From Dokdonia sp. Dokd-P16 (GTDB lineage: Bacteria; Bacteroidota; Bacteroidia; Flavobacteriales; Flavobacteriaceae), in the NCBI RefSeq assembly GCF_003095655.1, contig NZ_CP029151.1:1239001-1303000 (forward strand): a stretch of DNA of 64,000 nt, written 5' to 3'. Under the pieces are notes generated by a model. That model was not told the DNA's origin. It was given only the letters and a program-made list of their open reading frames with translations, and searched no databases. A program made the position numbers and the translations under genes. How positions within the stretch are numbered: position 1 is the stretch's first letter; the number at the start of each line of letters is the position of its first letter. Positions 23,930 through 32,478 of this stretch are shown piece after piece.

Positions 23930-25633
23930 TTACGCTTCTTTTTTGATTTGAGCAGCAGCGTGATTTGCAGCACGCGCGCTAAAAGCCATGTATGTGAGTG
24001 ATGGGTTTACACAACTTGCAGAGGTCATAAAAGCTCCGTCTGTTACATAAACATTAGGAACAGCATGTAACTGATTATTACCATTACAAACTGATGTCTT
24101 AGGATCACGTCCCATACGAGCCGTACCCATTTCATGTATTCCGTTACCCGGAGCACTAGGATCATCCATAGTCTGGATATCTGTAAATCCAGCCTTTTTA
24201 AGCATATCTTTTGCACTTGCAATCATATCCTTACGCATTTCCCACTCATTTTCTTTCCACTCTGCGTCAAAGTTTACTTTAGGTTGTCCCCATTTATCTA
24301 GATCATTATAGTCTAGCGTCATCTTATTCTCATGGTAAGGAAGACACTCTCCAAAGCCCATTAGACTCATCGTCCATCCTCCTGGTTTTTGAATCTCTTC
24401 TTTAAGCTTTGCTCCATATCCTGCTTCGGCAATTTGTGGTTGGTAATCACCACGTCCTGCGCCACCTTGATAACCGTAACCACGCTTAAAAGTTTTCTGA
24501 TCTGTTACTCCGCCTATATTTCTAAAACGAGGAATGTATAATCCATTAGGACGACGTCCTTTGTAATATTTGTCTTTATCACCATCCCACTTTGCAGTTG
24601 CTCCTGCCTTGAAGTGGTGATCCATTAAGTTATGACCTAGCTCTCCAGAGTCATTACCCATCCCGTTAGGAAAACGCTCACTCTTAGAGTTCATAAGGAT
24701 ACTAGCAGATGCAATTGCAGATGCACAAAGGAAAACGGTCTTTGCTTTAAACTCCATCTTCTCCATAGTCTCTTGATCGGTAACTTTTACTCCTGTTGCC
24801 TTTCCTGTTTTATCATCATACATCACTTCTGTAACGATAGAAAATGGACGTAACGTCATATTCCCTGTGCGTTCTGCAGCTGGTAATGTAGATGAGTTAC
24901 TTGAGAAGTATCCTCCAAAAGGACATCCTCTCATACAGCGATTTCTAAACTGGCAGGCAGAACGCCCGTCATAAGTTTTTGACCCTGTAATGTGAGCAAC
25001 ACGCCCTATAGTAAGTAAACGACCGTCTTTATAATTTTCGGCCATGTTTTTCTTAAGCACTTCCTCTACACAGTTCAACTCCATTGGAGGTGAGAATTTA
25101 CCATCAGGTAACACCTCTAGACCTAGATTTTCTCCAGAGACAGAGATATACTCTTCCACCTTATCGTACCAAGGAGAAATATCTTTATAACGCACTGGCC
25201 AGTCTACGGCTATGCCTTCTTTTTTATTTGCTTCAAAATCAATATCAGATAAGCGATAACTCTGGCGTCCCCACATAATAGAACGACCTCCCACGTGATA
25301 TCCACGTATCCAGTCAAAACGCTTAGTCTCATTATAAGGATGATCTACATCATCTACAAAAAAGTGACGACTCTCTGCTTTATGCACATAACCCGTACGG
25401 GCCTGTTTCTCATAACGAGCCTCTACTTCTACACTATTATTACCCTTTAATTCAAAGTCCCAAGGGTCTTTATGCATAGTAGGATAGTCTTCAATGTGAT
25501 TAACCATACGACCACGCTCTAGAACAAGCGTTTTCATACCATTCTCACATAACTCTTTTGCTGCCCATCCTCCGGAGATTCCTGAGCCTACGACGATTGC
25601 GTCGTACATTTCGTTTTCGTTAGCTGTGTTCAC
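23930..25633 (-). CDS. GMC oxidoreductase (probable glycoside 3-dehydrogenase flavoprotein)
   Basis: This 567-residue flavoprotein has the FAD-binding VVGSGISGGWAAKEL near residues 14-28 and the GMC segment GGRSIMWGRQSYR. Its Cys-rich loop CQFRNRCMRGCPFGG is typical of subunit-3-linked members. The C-terminal catalytic pair is GIHEMGTARMG (His) and NPSLTYMAFS (Asn). No signal peptide is present, consistent with piggy-back export by the Tat-signal small subunit encoded next. In Agrobacterium such enzymes oxidise C3 of glucosides; the substrate here is inferred from the gene cluster. The first possible start is GTG (25631-25633); an ATG lies at 25607-25609. Confidence 0.88.
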   Translation of the reverse strand: MNTANENEMYDAIVVGSGISGGWAAKELCENGMKTLVLERGRMVNHIEDYPTMHKDPWDFELKGNNSVEVEARYEKQARTGYVHKAESRHFFVDDVDHPYNETKRFDWIRGYHVGGRSIMWGRQSYRLSDIDFEANKKEGIAVDWPVRYKDISPWYDKVEEYISVSGENLGLEVLPDGKFSPPMELNCVEEVLKKNMAENYKDGRLLTIGRVAHITGSKTYDGRSACQFRNRCMRGCPFGGYFSSNSSTLPAAERTGNMTLRPFSIVTEVMYDDKTGKATGVKVTDQETMEKMEFKAKTVFLCASAIASASILMNSKSERFPNGMGNDSGELGHNLMDHHFKAGATAKWDGDKDKYYKGRRPNGLYIPRFRNIGGVTDQKTFKRGYGYQGGAGRGDYQPQIAEAGYGAKLKEEIQKPGGWTMSLMGFGECLPYHENKMTLDYNDLDKWGQPKVNFDAEWKENEWEMRKDMIASAKDMLKKAGFTDIQTMDDPSAPGNGIHEMGTARMGRDPKTSVCNGNNQLHAVPNVYVTDGAFMTSASCVNPSLTYMAFSARAANHAAAQIKKEA

Positions 25634-25760
25634 TATATATTGTATTAATGAAAAAAATTTGTGATGTAGTTTACCAAATATATAAATTTTAAGTTGTTTT
25701 TTGTTAATATGAGAAAAAGGTTACCTTAGTCAAACACTAGATTTAACAGTAATTCACGGG

Positions 25761-25774
25761 CGAAAACGTTATAG
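25761..25774. promoter_or_regulatory. Possible LacI-type operator
   Basis: CGAAAACGTTATAG, centred on a CG, resembles the GAAAACGTT half-site pattern of LacI-family operators. It lies in the divergent region between the GMC gene and the lipoprotein isomerase gene, 27 bp before the latter. The match is short. Confidence 0.3.
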
Positions 25775-25799
25775 TTCTACCCTCCAATTAAATTATATT

Positions 25800-26789
25800 A
25801 TGAAAAAATATCTTCTAGGAACATTTTTATGCGCCTTTGCACTCATTTCTTGTAAAACTGATCAAAAAAAAGAGGTGGATAACGCTTCCGCGAAAGCAGA
25901 AGTTGAAAATCCACAAAAAGCTATGCCAACTTTCAAACATTCCCTCGCTCAGTGGTCACTTCATAAACCGTTTCAAGATGGTACTATGGACCCGATGGAA
26001 TTCCCGCAAATTGCCAAAGATCTTGGTTTTACCGGAGTAGAATATGTAACACAACTATATCCATCTGTTGCTGAAGTAGGGACAGATTATAAAGAACGTG
26101 TAATGAAACTTGCAAACGACCTTAATGATAAGGCAACTGCTGCAGGAATGGATAACGTTCTTATTATGGTTGATCACGCTGGTGAACTAGCAGATCCAGA
26201 TCCTAAAAAACTAGAAGAAGCTATTGCAAATCACAAAATATGGATGGATGCAGCAAAACTTATGGGAGCACACTCGGTAAGGGCAAATCTCTTTGGAGAG
26301 CTAGATCCTGTAAAATGGCACGCACTATCTGTAGCATCTCTTAAAGAACTAGGAGCTTACGGTAAAGAAGTAGGCGTAAACGTAATTATAGAAAACCACG
26401 GAGGATGGTCTAGTGATGGAGAAAAGCTTGTTGCTGTGATGAAAGAGGTTAATATGGAAACAGTAGGTGTCTTACCAGATTTTGGAAACTTTTGTGTAAA
26501 ACGTGAAGGTGGAGAACGCTGGGGCGCGCCTTGTGTTTTAGAATATGATACCTATAAAGGAATAGAAGAAATGATGCCGTATGCAAAAGGAGTGTCTGCA
26601 AAGTCATATAACTTTGATGAAAATGGTAATGAGACAAAATTAGACTATCAACGATTAATGCAAATCGTTGCCGATAGTGGTTTTGAAGGATATGTGGGTA
26701 CAGAATATGAAGGACCACTAGAAGACCCAAAAGAAGGTATCGCTCTGACTAAAGCACTAGTTCAAAAATCAATAGACAATCTTAAATAA
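25800..26789 (+). CDS. Sugar phosphate isomerase/epimerase-like lipoprotein
   Basis: This 329-residue protein has a lipoprotein signal with lipobox LISC (residues 16-19). Its tether region contains the palindrome variant read as SASAKAE (residue 30). A TIM barrel follows: AQWSLHKPFQDGTMDPMEFP, LGFTGVEYVTQLYP, VNVIIENHGGWSSDG (Glu), GVLPDFGNFC (Asp) and FEGYVGTEYEG (Glu). A soluble enzyme tethered in the periplasm is implied. In characterised 3-keto-glycoside loci, such barrels cleave or hydrate keto-sugars. It is the first gene of the plus-strand arm, with the MFS gene 5 bp downstream. Confidence 0.85.
   Translation: MKKYLLGTFLCAFALISCKTDQKKEVDNASAKAEVENPQKAMPTFKHSLAQWSLHKPFQDGTMDPMEFPQIAKDLGFTGVEYVTQLYPSVAEVGTDYKERVMKLANDLNDKATAAGMDNVLIMVDHAGELADPDPKKLEEAIANHKIWMDAAKLMGAHSVRANLFGELDPVKWHALSVASLKELGAYGKEVGVNVIIENHGGWSSDGEKLVAVMKEVNMETVGVLPDFGNFCVKREGGERWGAPCVLEYDTYKGIEEMMPYAKGVSAKSYNFDENGNETKLDYQRLMQIVADSGFEGYVGTEYEGPLEDPKEGIALTKALVQKSIDNLK
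25884..25897. repeat. Dispersed palindrome, copy 11 (in the lipoprotein isomerase gene, one mismatch)
   Basis: GCTTCCGCGAAAGC, read as ASAKA at residue 30 in the lipoprotein tether. Confidence 0.85.
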
Positions 26790-26794
26790 GCAAT

Positions 26795-28018
26795 ATGAAA
26801 TCAACGACTAAGTTTCAATTATCCCTAATGATGTTTCTCGAGTTTTTTATCTGGGGAGGCTGGTTTGTAACCTTAGGTACCTTTATGGGTAATAACCTAA
26901 GCGCCGAAGGAGGAGAAATTGCAGCAGCCTTTTCTACACAATCTTGGGGAGCTATTATAGCACCATTTATTATAGGTCTTATTGCAGATCGATTTTTTAA
27001 TGCAGAGCGCATTCTGGGAGTATTACATATTATAGGTGCTGTACTTATGTATTTGATGTCACAAGCAACAGACTCGGCTGTGTTTTATCCATATGTTTTA
27101 GGGTATATGATTGCTTATATGCCTACACTGGCGCTAGTAAACTCGGTTGCATTTAACCAGATGAAAGACCCATCAAAGGACTTTCCATTCATTCGTGTAT
27201 GGGGAACCATCGGTTGGATTGTGGCGGGACTATTAATAAGTTTTGCCTTTGGATGGGACTCTCAAGAGTCTATCGCTGCAGGCTTACTTAAAAATACATT
27301 TGTAATGACTGCTATTGCTTCTGCAGTACTAGGAGTTTTTAGTTTTACACTTCCTAAAACACCACCAAGTGCAAAAGGAGAGAAAGTTGCAATTAAAGAT
27401 ATTTTAGGTCTTGAAGCTTTAGATTTACTTAAGGATAGAAACTTTTTAGTGTTCTTTTTATCATCTGTTTTAATCTGTATTCCACTTGCTTTTTATTATC
27501 AAAATTTAAGTCCGTTCCTAACGGAGTCTGGTGTAGAAAAGTCTACAGCCCTTGCTTCTATAGGTCAAGTATCTGAGGTAGTTTTTATGTTATTATTACC
27601 TTTCTTCTTTAAGAAATTTGGGTTTAAGAAAACTATCCTTGTAGGGATGCTCGCTTGGACATTGCGCTACCTACTGTTTGCTTATGGTAACACGGGAGAC
27701 CTTTTCTTTATGATAATTACAGGTATTGTTTTACACGGTATTTGCTATGACTTTTTCTTTGTGTCTGGACAGATTTACACAGACAGCAAAGCTGGGCCAA
27801 AAATCAAAAGTGCTGCTCAAGGACTTATCACACTCGCCACTTACGGTGTAGGGATGCTTGTAGGTTTTTATGTGGCAGGAAAAATTACAGATGCAAATAT
27901 TATAGGTGAAGGTCACGACTGGAACTCAGTATGGGTATTCCCAGCAATTTTTGCAGCAGCTGTATTTGTGATTTTTGCCTTGTTATTTAAGAGTGAGAAA
28001 ATAGAATATACGGAGTAG
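26795..28018 (+). CDS. MFS permease, nucleoside/sugar symporter family (NupG-like)
   Basis: This 407-residue protein has about twelve membrane helices. Its start is typical of the nucleoside:proton symporter branch in Bacteroidota (LMMFLEFFIWGGWFVTLGTFM). The internal FIRVWGTIGWIVAGLLIS and VSGQIYTDSKAGPKIKSAAQGL are conserved in that branch. The sugar context suggests that it imports a product released in the periplasm, for example a keto-sugar or a monosaccharide; direct nucleoside transport is the alternative. A weak terminator follows at 28031. Confidence 0.85.
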   Translation: MKSTTKFQLSLMMFLEFFIWGGWFVTLGTFMGNNLSAEGGEIAAAFSTQSWGAIIAPFIIGLIADRFFNAERILGVLHIIGAVLMYLMSQATDSAVFYPYVLGYMIAYMPTLALVNSVAFNQMKDPSKDFPFIRVWGTIGWIVAGLLISFAFGWDSQESIAAGLLKNTFVMTAIASAVLGVFSFTLPKTPPSAKGEKVAIKDILGLEALDLLKDRNFLVFFLSSVLICIPLAFYYQNLSPFLTESGVEKSTALASIGQVSEVVFMLLLPFFFKKFGFKKTILVGMLAWTLRYLLFAYGNTGDLFFMIITGIVLHGICYDFFFVSGQIYTDSKAGPKIKSAAQGLITLATYGVGMLVGFYVAGKITDANIIGEGHDWNSVWVFPAIFAAAVFVIFALLFKSEKIEYTE

Positions 28019-28030
28019 TCGCTCAGACTT

Positions 28031-28067
28031 AAAAAGTCTTTCCCCAACCCTGAAGGGTGGACTTTTC
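28031..28067 (+). terminator. Hairpin after the MFS gene, probable terminator or attenuator
   Basis: An outer stem AAAAGTC/GACTTTT encloses an inner stem CCAACCC/GGGTGG. The T tract is short, so read-through into the next gene is possible. Confidence 0.55.
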
Positions 28068-28118
28068 TAAGAAGAAGCATATTTACTCGATATAATTAAA
28101 AATTAAAAACACAACACA

Positions 28119-29255
28119 ATGAGCAATAAAATAAGATGGGGCGTCTTAGGTGGCGGCGGAGATAGTTTAATAGGTGTGTTACACCGCGTGGCGGCAAGTA
28201 TGTTTGATGCATACCAACTAGTAGGTGGTTCATTTAACCCAGATATTGAGGTAAGCAAAGACTTTGCTGCTCAAATAGGCATCCCGACAGATCGTATTTA
28301 TAAAGATCTAACGGAGCTTGTAGAAAAGGAAACAGCACTCCCAGCAGAACAGCGTATGCAGGTAGTGTCTATACTTACACCTAACTTCTTACACTTCCCG
28401 ATGGCAAAGCAGCTTCTAGAGGCTGGCTTTAACGTGATTTGTGAGAAGCCTATGACAATGACGCACGCAGAGGCGTTAGAGCTTGAGGCTATCCAAAAGA
28501 AGAATGGTAACGTCTTTGGACTTACACATACCTATACAGGTTATCCTATGGTACGCCAAATGAGGGAAATGATAGCAAATGGAGAACTAGGCGAGATACA
28601 AAAGGTAGACGCTCAGTATTATCAAGGCTGGATTAATAACCTCATACACGACAAGGAGCAACGCAATAGCACCTGGCGTTTGATGCCCGAGAAATCTGGA
28701 ATTTCTTGCTGTCTGGGTGATATAGGCGTTCACGCTTACCAGATGCTAGAGTTTGTAACTGGCAAGAAAATAAAATCTGTACTTGCAGACCTCAACCATC
28801 TATATGCAGATAATGAGATGGATATAGACGGTACCGTATTACTGCGCCTAGATGAATACACAAAAGGCGTGTTACGCTCAAGCCAAATAGCAACGGGAGA
28901 AGAAAACAACTTTACCGTAGCTGTTTATGGTACAAAAGCAGGTCTCAAGTGGGAGCAAGAAAACCCTAACTATCTTTATTTACTAGAAGATGGACAACCT
29001 ATGCGCGTGCTTAAACCAGGTCACGCTTATAACAGTCCGCTGTCATTAGATGGCACAAAACTACCTCCGGGACATCCAGAAGGAATTTTTGACGCGATGG
29101 GTAATATCTATAAAGGCGTTGCAAAGGCAATACGTGGAGAAGACTACAATTCAGGGGAATTTCCAGGTATGACAGATGGCGTGCGAGGAATGAATTTTAT
29201 AGAGAAAGCCGTACAATCTCATCGTGATGGGAATGTGTGGGTAGATTTAGAGTAG
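28119..29255 (+). CDS. Gfo/Idh/MocA family oxidoreductase
   Basis: This 378-residue cytoplasmic enzyme has a Rossmann start KIRWGVLGGGGDSLIGVLHR and the family signature around VICEKPMTMTHAEALELEA, where EKP supplies the catalytic Lys. A C-terminal alpha/beta domain holds the DIGVHAYQMLEFVTG metal/substrate-like His region. Members oxidise or reduce sugars and inositols at one carbon with NAD(P). In this cluster it could reduce a 3-keto-sugar after uptake or act on the released sugar. The dispersed palindrome begins 8 bp after its stop codon. Confidence 0.88.
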   Translation: MSNKIRWGVLGGGGDSLIGVLHRVAASMFDAYQLVGGSFNPDIEVSKDFAAQIGIPTDRIYKDLTELVEKETALPAEQRMQVVSILTPNFLHFPMAKQLLEAGFNVICEKPMTMTHAEALELEAIQKKNGNVFGLTHTYTGYPMVRQMREMIANGELGEIQKVDAQYYQGWINNLIHDKEQRNSTWRLMPEKSGISCCLGDIGVHAYQMLEFVTGKKIKSVLADLNHLYADNEMDIDGTVLLRLDEYTKGVLRSSQIATGEENNFTVAVYGTKAGLKWEQENPNYLYLLEDGQPMRVLKPGHAYNSPLSLDGTKLPPGHPEGIFDAMGNIYKGVAKAIRGEDYNSGEFPGMTDGVRGMNFIEKAVQSHRDGNVWVDLE

Positions 29256-29262
29256 TATAAGT

Positions 29263-29280
29263 ACGCTTTCGCGAAAGCGT
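29263..29280. repeat. Dispersed palindrome, copy 12 (intergenic)
   Basis: Full 18-bp form 8 bp after the Gfo/Idh/MocA stop codon. Confidence 0.95.
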
Positions 29281-29359
29281 AAAGTTCTAAAAGTATATAA
29301 ACATATCCCAATTGAAATATATGCAAAGTGTAGGTAGTTCATGGGAATAAAAAAGATAG

Positions 29360-29376
29360 TCTCTCCTTAGGAGAGA
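29360..29376 (+). promoter_or_regulatory. Hairpin just before the isomerase start codon
   Basis: TCTCTCCT and AGGAGAGA form a near-perfect 8-bp inverted repeat 14 bp before the ATG at 29390, followed by a purine-rich GAGAGG close to the start. It may hide a ribosome-binding region or simply be a short spacer repeat. Confidence 0.3.
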
Positions 29377-29389
29377 TTTAGAGAGGATT

Positions 29390-30442
29390 ATGAAAACAAT
29401 AAAAGGACCCGCAGTATTTCTCGCCCAGTTTATGGATGACAAAGCACCATTTAATTCGCTCGACGGATTGTGTAAATGGGCAGCAGACCTTGGGTATAAA
29501 GGAATACAAATCCCAACTTGGGAAAACCGATTAATTGACCTCACCACAGCGGGAGAGAGTAAAACCTACTGTGATGAGCTTAAGGGTAAAGTAAATGACT
29601 ATGGGCTTGAGATAACTGAGCTCTCTACACACCTACAAGGGCAACTGGTTGCAGTACATCCTGCTTATGACTTGATGTTTGATAATTTTGCTCCAGACGA
29701 TTGTAAAAACAACCCAAAGAAGCGTACTGAGTGGGCTCGTAAGCAAGTAATAAGCGCTGCACACGCAAGTAAGCATTTAGGTCTTGATGTGAGTGCTACG
29801 TTTAGTGGTTCGCTGCTTTGGCATACAATGCACCCTTGGCCACAACGTCCTGCAGGACTTGTTGAGATGGGGTTTGAAGAACTAGCCAAACGCTGGTTAC
29901 CTATACTCAATACTTATGATGAGTGTGGTGTAGATGTGGCTTATGAGATTCACCCTGGTGAAGATCTACACGATGGTGTCACTTTTGAACGTTTTCTAGA
30001 AGCTACAGGTAATCACAAGCGTTGTAATATTTTATATGACCCGAGTCACTTTGTATTACAGCAGCTCGATTATATCTCATATATAGATCACTATCACGAG
30101 TTTATAAAGGCCTTTCACGTAAAGGATTCTGAGTTTAAGCCAGATGGGAAGCGTGGTACTTTTGGCGGTTATAGTGACTGGCAAGATCGCGCTGGGCGTT
30201 ACCGCTCTCCGGGTGATGGACAGATAGACTTTAAAACCATTTTTACAAAACTCACAGAATACGGCTGTGACGTTTGGGCAGTGATGGAATGGGAATGTTG
30301 TGTAAAAAGTCCTGAACAAGGAGCTAGAGAAGGCGCACCATTTATCGCTTCACACATTATTGAGGCAACACAAAAACGCTTTGATGATTTTGCAGGTGAG
30401 GATATTGATAAGGAGCAGTTAAAGAAGATACTTGGACTTTAA
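29390..30442 (+). CDS. Sugar phosphate isomerase/epimerase (TIM barrel), cytoplasmic
   Basis: This 350-residue protein lacks a signal peptide, unlike the other two barrels of the cluster. It shows KWAADLGYKGIQIPTWENR, GLDVSATFSGSLLWH, VDVAYEIHPGEDLHDG (metal Glu), CNILYDPSHFVLQQLDY (Asp and His), AFHVKDSEF and VWAVMEWECCVKSPEQG. It belongs to the group found beside Gfo/Idh/MocA genes in sugar and inositol clusters. The neighbouring oxidoreductase probably supplies or consumes its substrate. The DUF1080 gene starts 9 bp downstream, so the two are co-transcribed. Confidence 0.88.
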   Translation: MKTIKGPAVFLAQFMDDKAPFNSLDGLCKWAADLGYKGIQIPTWENRLIDLTTAGESKTYCDELKGKVNDYGLEITELSTHLQGQLVAVHPAYDLMFDNFAPDDCKNNPKKRTEWARKQVISAAHASKHLGLDVSATFSGSLLWHTMHPWPQRPAGLVEMGFEELAKRWLPILNTYDECGVDVAYEIHPGEDLHDGVTFERFLEATGNHKRCNILYDPSHFVLQQLDYISYIDHYHEFIKAFHVKDSEFKPDGKRGTFGGYSDWQDRAGRYRSPGDGQIDFKTIFTKLTEYGCDVWAVMEWECCVKSPEQGAREGAPFIASHIIEATQKRFDDFAGEDIDKEQLKKILGL

Positions 30443-30451
30443 AACACAATT

Positions 30452-31210
30452 ATGAGAAGAACAATCTATATCGCAGCAGTAGCTTTAATAGCATTTGCTT
30501 GTAAAAACGAGACAAAAACTACGGTTGTAGACATTAGGAGCGGAGAAGGCAATACCTTCTCTATAGGCGGCAAAAAAATTGCGGATCCTAGTGATAAAGT
30601 TGTTCTTTTTGACGGCTCTAACCTCAACGCCTGGAAAGGATATGGTACAGACGGTATGCACGACAACTGGACCATAGAAGATGGAGCAATGGCTTTTACA
30701 CCTGGGGAAGAAGGTGGTAAAAACATCATTACAAAAAACACCTATAAAAACTTTGAACTCAAGCTCGAGTGGAAAGTTTCAGAAGGTGGTAACAGTGGTA
30801 TCTTTTGGAGTGTAAAAGAATCTCCAGAATTTAAAGAAGCTTATGAAACTGGCCCAGAGATACAAGTGCTAGATGACGAACGTCACCCAGATGCAAAAGT
30901 GGCAAACGGCACACACAAAGCAGGGTCACTTTATGATATGATAAAACCCGCAGATGGTATGATTAATCCCGCAGGTGAGTGGAACCAAGTAACACTTTCT
31001 ATCAATCACGATAGCAATCTAGGTAAAGTAAGCCTCAATGGCAAAGAGGCATACACTTTCCCGGTAAACGGTGAAGAGTGGGATGCTATGGTTGCAAAGA
31101 CTAAGTTTGCAGACTGGAAAGGCTTTGGTAAATATCAAGAAGGTCACATAGGTCTCCAAGATCACGGTGACAAAGTCTGGTACCGCAACATTACAATAAA
31201 AGAATTATAG
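30452..31210 (+). CDS. DUF1080 lipoprotein (3-keto-disaccharide hydrolase-like)
   Basis: This 252-residue protein has a weak lipoprotein signal ending LIAFAC at residue 16. The DUF1080 concanavalin-like fold is marked by VVLFDGSNLNAWKGYG, WTIEDGAMAFTPGEEGG, NFELKLEWKVSEGGNSGIFW and HIGLQDHGDKVWYRNITIKEL. The family includes periplasmic enzymes that hydrolyse 3-keto-glycosides. Its location fits cleavage of a keto-glycoside made by the GMC enzyme. The activity is inferred from family and context. It is followed by a second, diverged DUF1080 gene after 3 bp. Confidence 0.85.
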   Translation: MRRTIYIAAVALIAFACKNETKTTVVDIRSGEGNTFSIGGKKIADPSDKVVLFDGSNLNAWKGYGTDGMHDNWTIEDGAMAFTPGEEGGKNIITKNTYKNFELKLEWKVSEGGNSGIFWSVKESPEFKEAYETGPEIQVLDDERHPDAKVANGTHKAGSLYDMIKPADGMINPAGEWNQVTLSINHDSNLGKVSLNGKEAYTFPVNGEEWDAMVAKTKFADWKGFGKYQEGHIGLQDHGDKVWYRNITIKEL

Positions 31211-31213
31211 ATT

Positions 31214-31975
31214 ATGAAATTATACCATTTAGTAATTATCGCAACAGCACTAACCATTACATCTTGCGGCTCAGGAAATGTGGGTGACGAACCTACAAAA
31301 CCAGAACAAACAGAAGTGTGGGGTCCCAAACCCGCAAAGGTTGCCATAAACGGGCAAACCGGTATTCCTAGTGATGCTGTGGTACTGTTTGACGGCACAA
31401 ACCTCAACGCTTGGAAAAGTAAAAACGATGGCGGCGCTCCTAAGTGGACAATCAACCAAGACGGCAGTATGACCGTAAAAGATAAGACTGGAGATATTGT
31501 AACTAAGGAGAACTTCGGGAGTGTACAATTACACCTAGAATGGCGCAGTGATCCAAACAATACACAGACTAACCAAAACAGAAGTAATAGTGGTGTGTTT
31601 TTTCAAGGATTGTATGAAGTACAAATCTTAAATAACAATGATAATGACACCTATGTAAACGGTATGGTGGGCTCTATTTATAAGCAAAAAGCTCCAGACG
31701 TTATGGCTGCAAAACCTACTGGAGAGTGGAATACGTATGATATTGTTTTTCACGCACCAGAGTTTGATAGTACAGGAAAAAGAATAAAAGCAGGTACGCT
31801 CACAGTATTACTCAATGGTGTGCTTGTTCAAGATCACTATGAGTTACAAGGAAGCACAGAGTACATAGGTTTCCCTAAAAACAATGCGCATGGAGATGGC
31901 CCAATCATACTTCAAGATCACGGAGATATGAGTGGTGTAGGGTATAGAAATATTTGGTTACGTAAATTAGATTAA
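31214..31975 (+). CDS. DUF1080 lipoprotein, second copy
   Basis: This 253-residue protein has a lipoprotein signal ending TITSC. The DUF1080 landmarks are conserved (VVLFDGTNLNAWKS, WTINQDGSMTVKD, VQLHLEWRSDPN, NRSNSGVFFQGLYEVQIL, GPIILQDHGDMSGVGYRNIWLR). Compared with the first copy it has the longer QNRSNSGVF loop typical of the larger subgroup, so it probably differs in substrate. The two copies are tandem and may have arisen by an old duplication. Its stop codon overlaps the next start codon by one base. Confidence 0.87.
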   Translation: MKLYHLVIIATALTITSCGSGNVGDEPTKPEQTEVWGPKPAKVAINGQTGIPSDAVVLFDGTNLNAWKSKNDGGAPKWTINQDGSMTVKDKTGDIVTKENFGSVQLHLEWRSDPNNTQTNQNRSNSGVFFQGLYEVQILNNNDNDTYVNGMVGSIYKQKAPDVMAAKPTGEWNTYDIVFHAPEFDSTGKRIKAGTLTVLLNGVLVQDHYELQGSTEYIGFPKNNAHGDGPIILQDHGDMSGVGYRNIWLRKLD

Positions 31976-32307
31976 TGGACTTCCCTACAATACTTACCAC
32001 ACTGGCACCAGCACTCATAAGTCTGGCATTATATATAAATACGCGTTACTTCCCACCGTCAATGGGTAACTCATTCTTAGCAAAATCTCCAGAATGGTGG
32101 ATGAGAGATCAAGCCACTTGGAATAGTGCATACTCGTTTTTGGCTCAAAAATATGGCATTGGCACCATTGCGCTTTTTGCAATTTGCAGCTGTCTGTTCT
32201 TTCTTGAAAGCCCTTATGCAGCATACGGCGGTTATGTCGCACTCATCGCTTACGTGATTTTAGCAAATTACCAAGTGCGCTCATATATGACTGACAAAAT
32301 AAAATAA
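31975..32307 (+). CDS. SdpI-like small membrane protein
   Basis: This 110-residue protein has three membrane helices, a short periplasmic or cytoplasmic loop (MRDQATWNSAYSFLAQKYGI) and a basic end. The W-x-x-A-Y pattern in the loop recalls SdpI/YhfL-family proteins, but identity is weak. It is translationally coupled to the second DUF1080 gene (TAATG overlap), so it belongs to the sugar operon. The dispersed palindrome begins 9 bp after the stop. Confidence 0.6.
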   Translation: MDFPTILTTLAPALISLALYINTRYFPPSMGNSFLAKSPEWWMRDQATWNSAYSFLAQKYGIGTIALFAICSCLFFLESPYAAYGGYVALIAYVILANYQVRSYMTDKIK

Positions 32308-32316
32308 TATTGTCTC

Positions 32317-32330
32317 GCTTTCGCGAAAAT
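32317..32330. repeat. Dispersed palindrome, copy 13 (intergenic)
   Basis: GCTTTCGCGAAAAT with exact 10-bp core, 9 bp after the SdpI-like gene and 87 bp from copy 14. Confidence 0.9.
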
Positions 32331-32417
32331 TTGATTGCATTCACCAGGCATCTTGAATGATTGTATGTAAGCACGACTTAAATACTCTTAATTACAAGAT
32401 TATAGGAATACAACTAA

Positions 32418-32431
32418 GCTTTCGCGAAAGC
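32418..32431. repeat. Dispersed palindrome, copy 14 (intergenic)
   Basis: Exact 14-bp form upstream of yicC; the only closely paired copy in the window. Confidence 0.95.
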
Positions 32432-32478
32432 GTACAAACCCCATTCATAATTAATAATTGAACCTTTATCTTTGCCGA

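Noticed and set aside
29360-29376. Hairpin upstream of the isomerase gene as a terminator
   Set aside because: The loop is too small and there is no T tract after it; kept only as a possible leader element.
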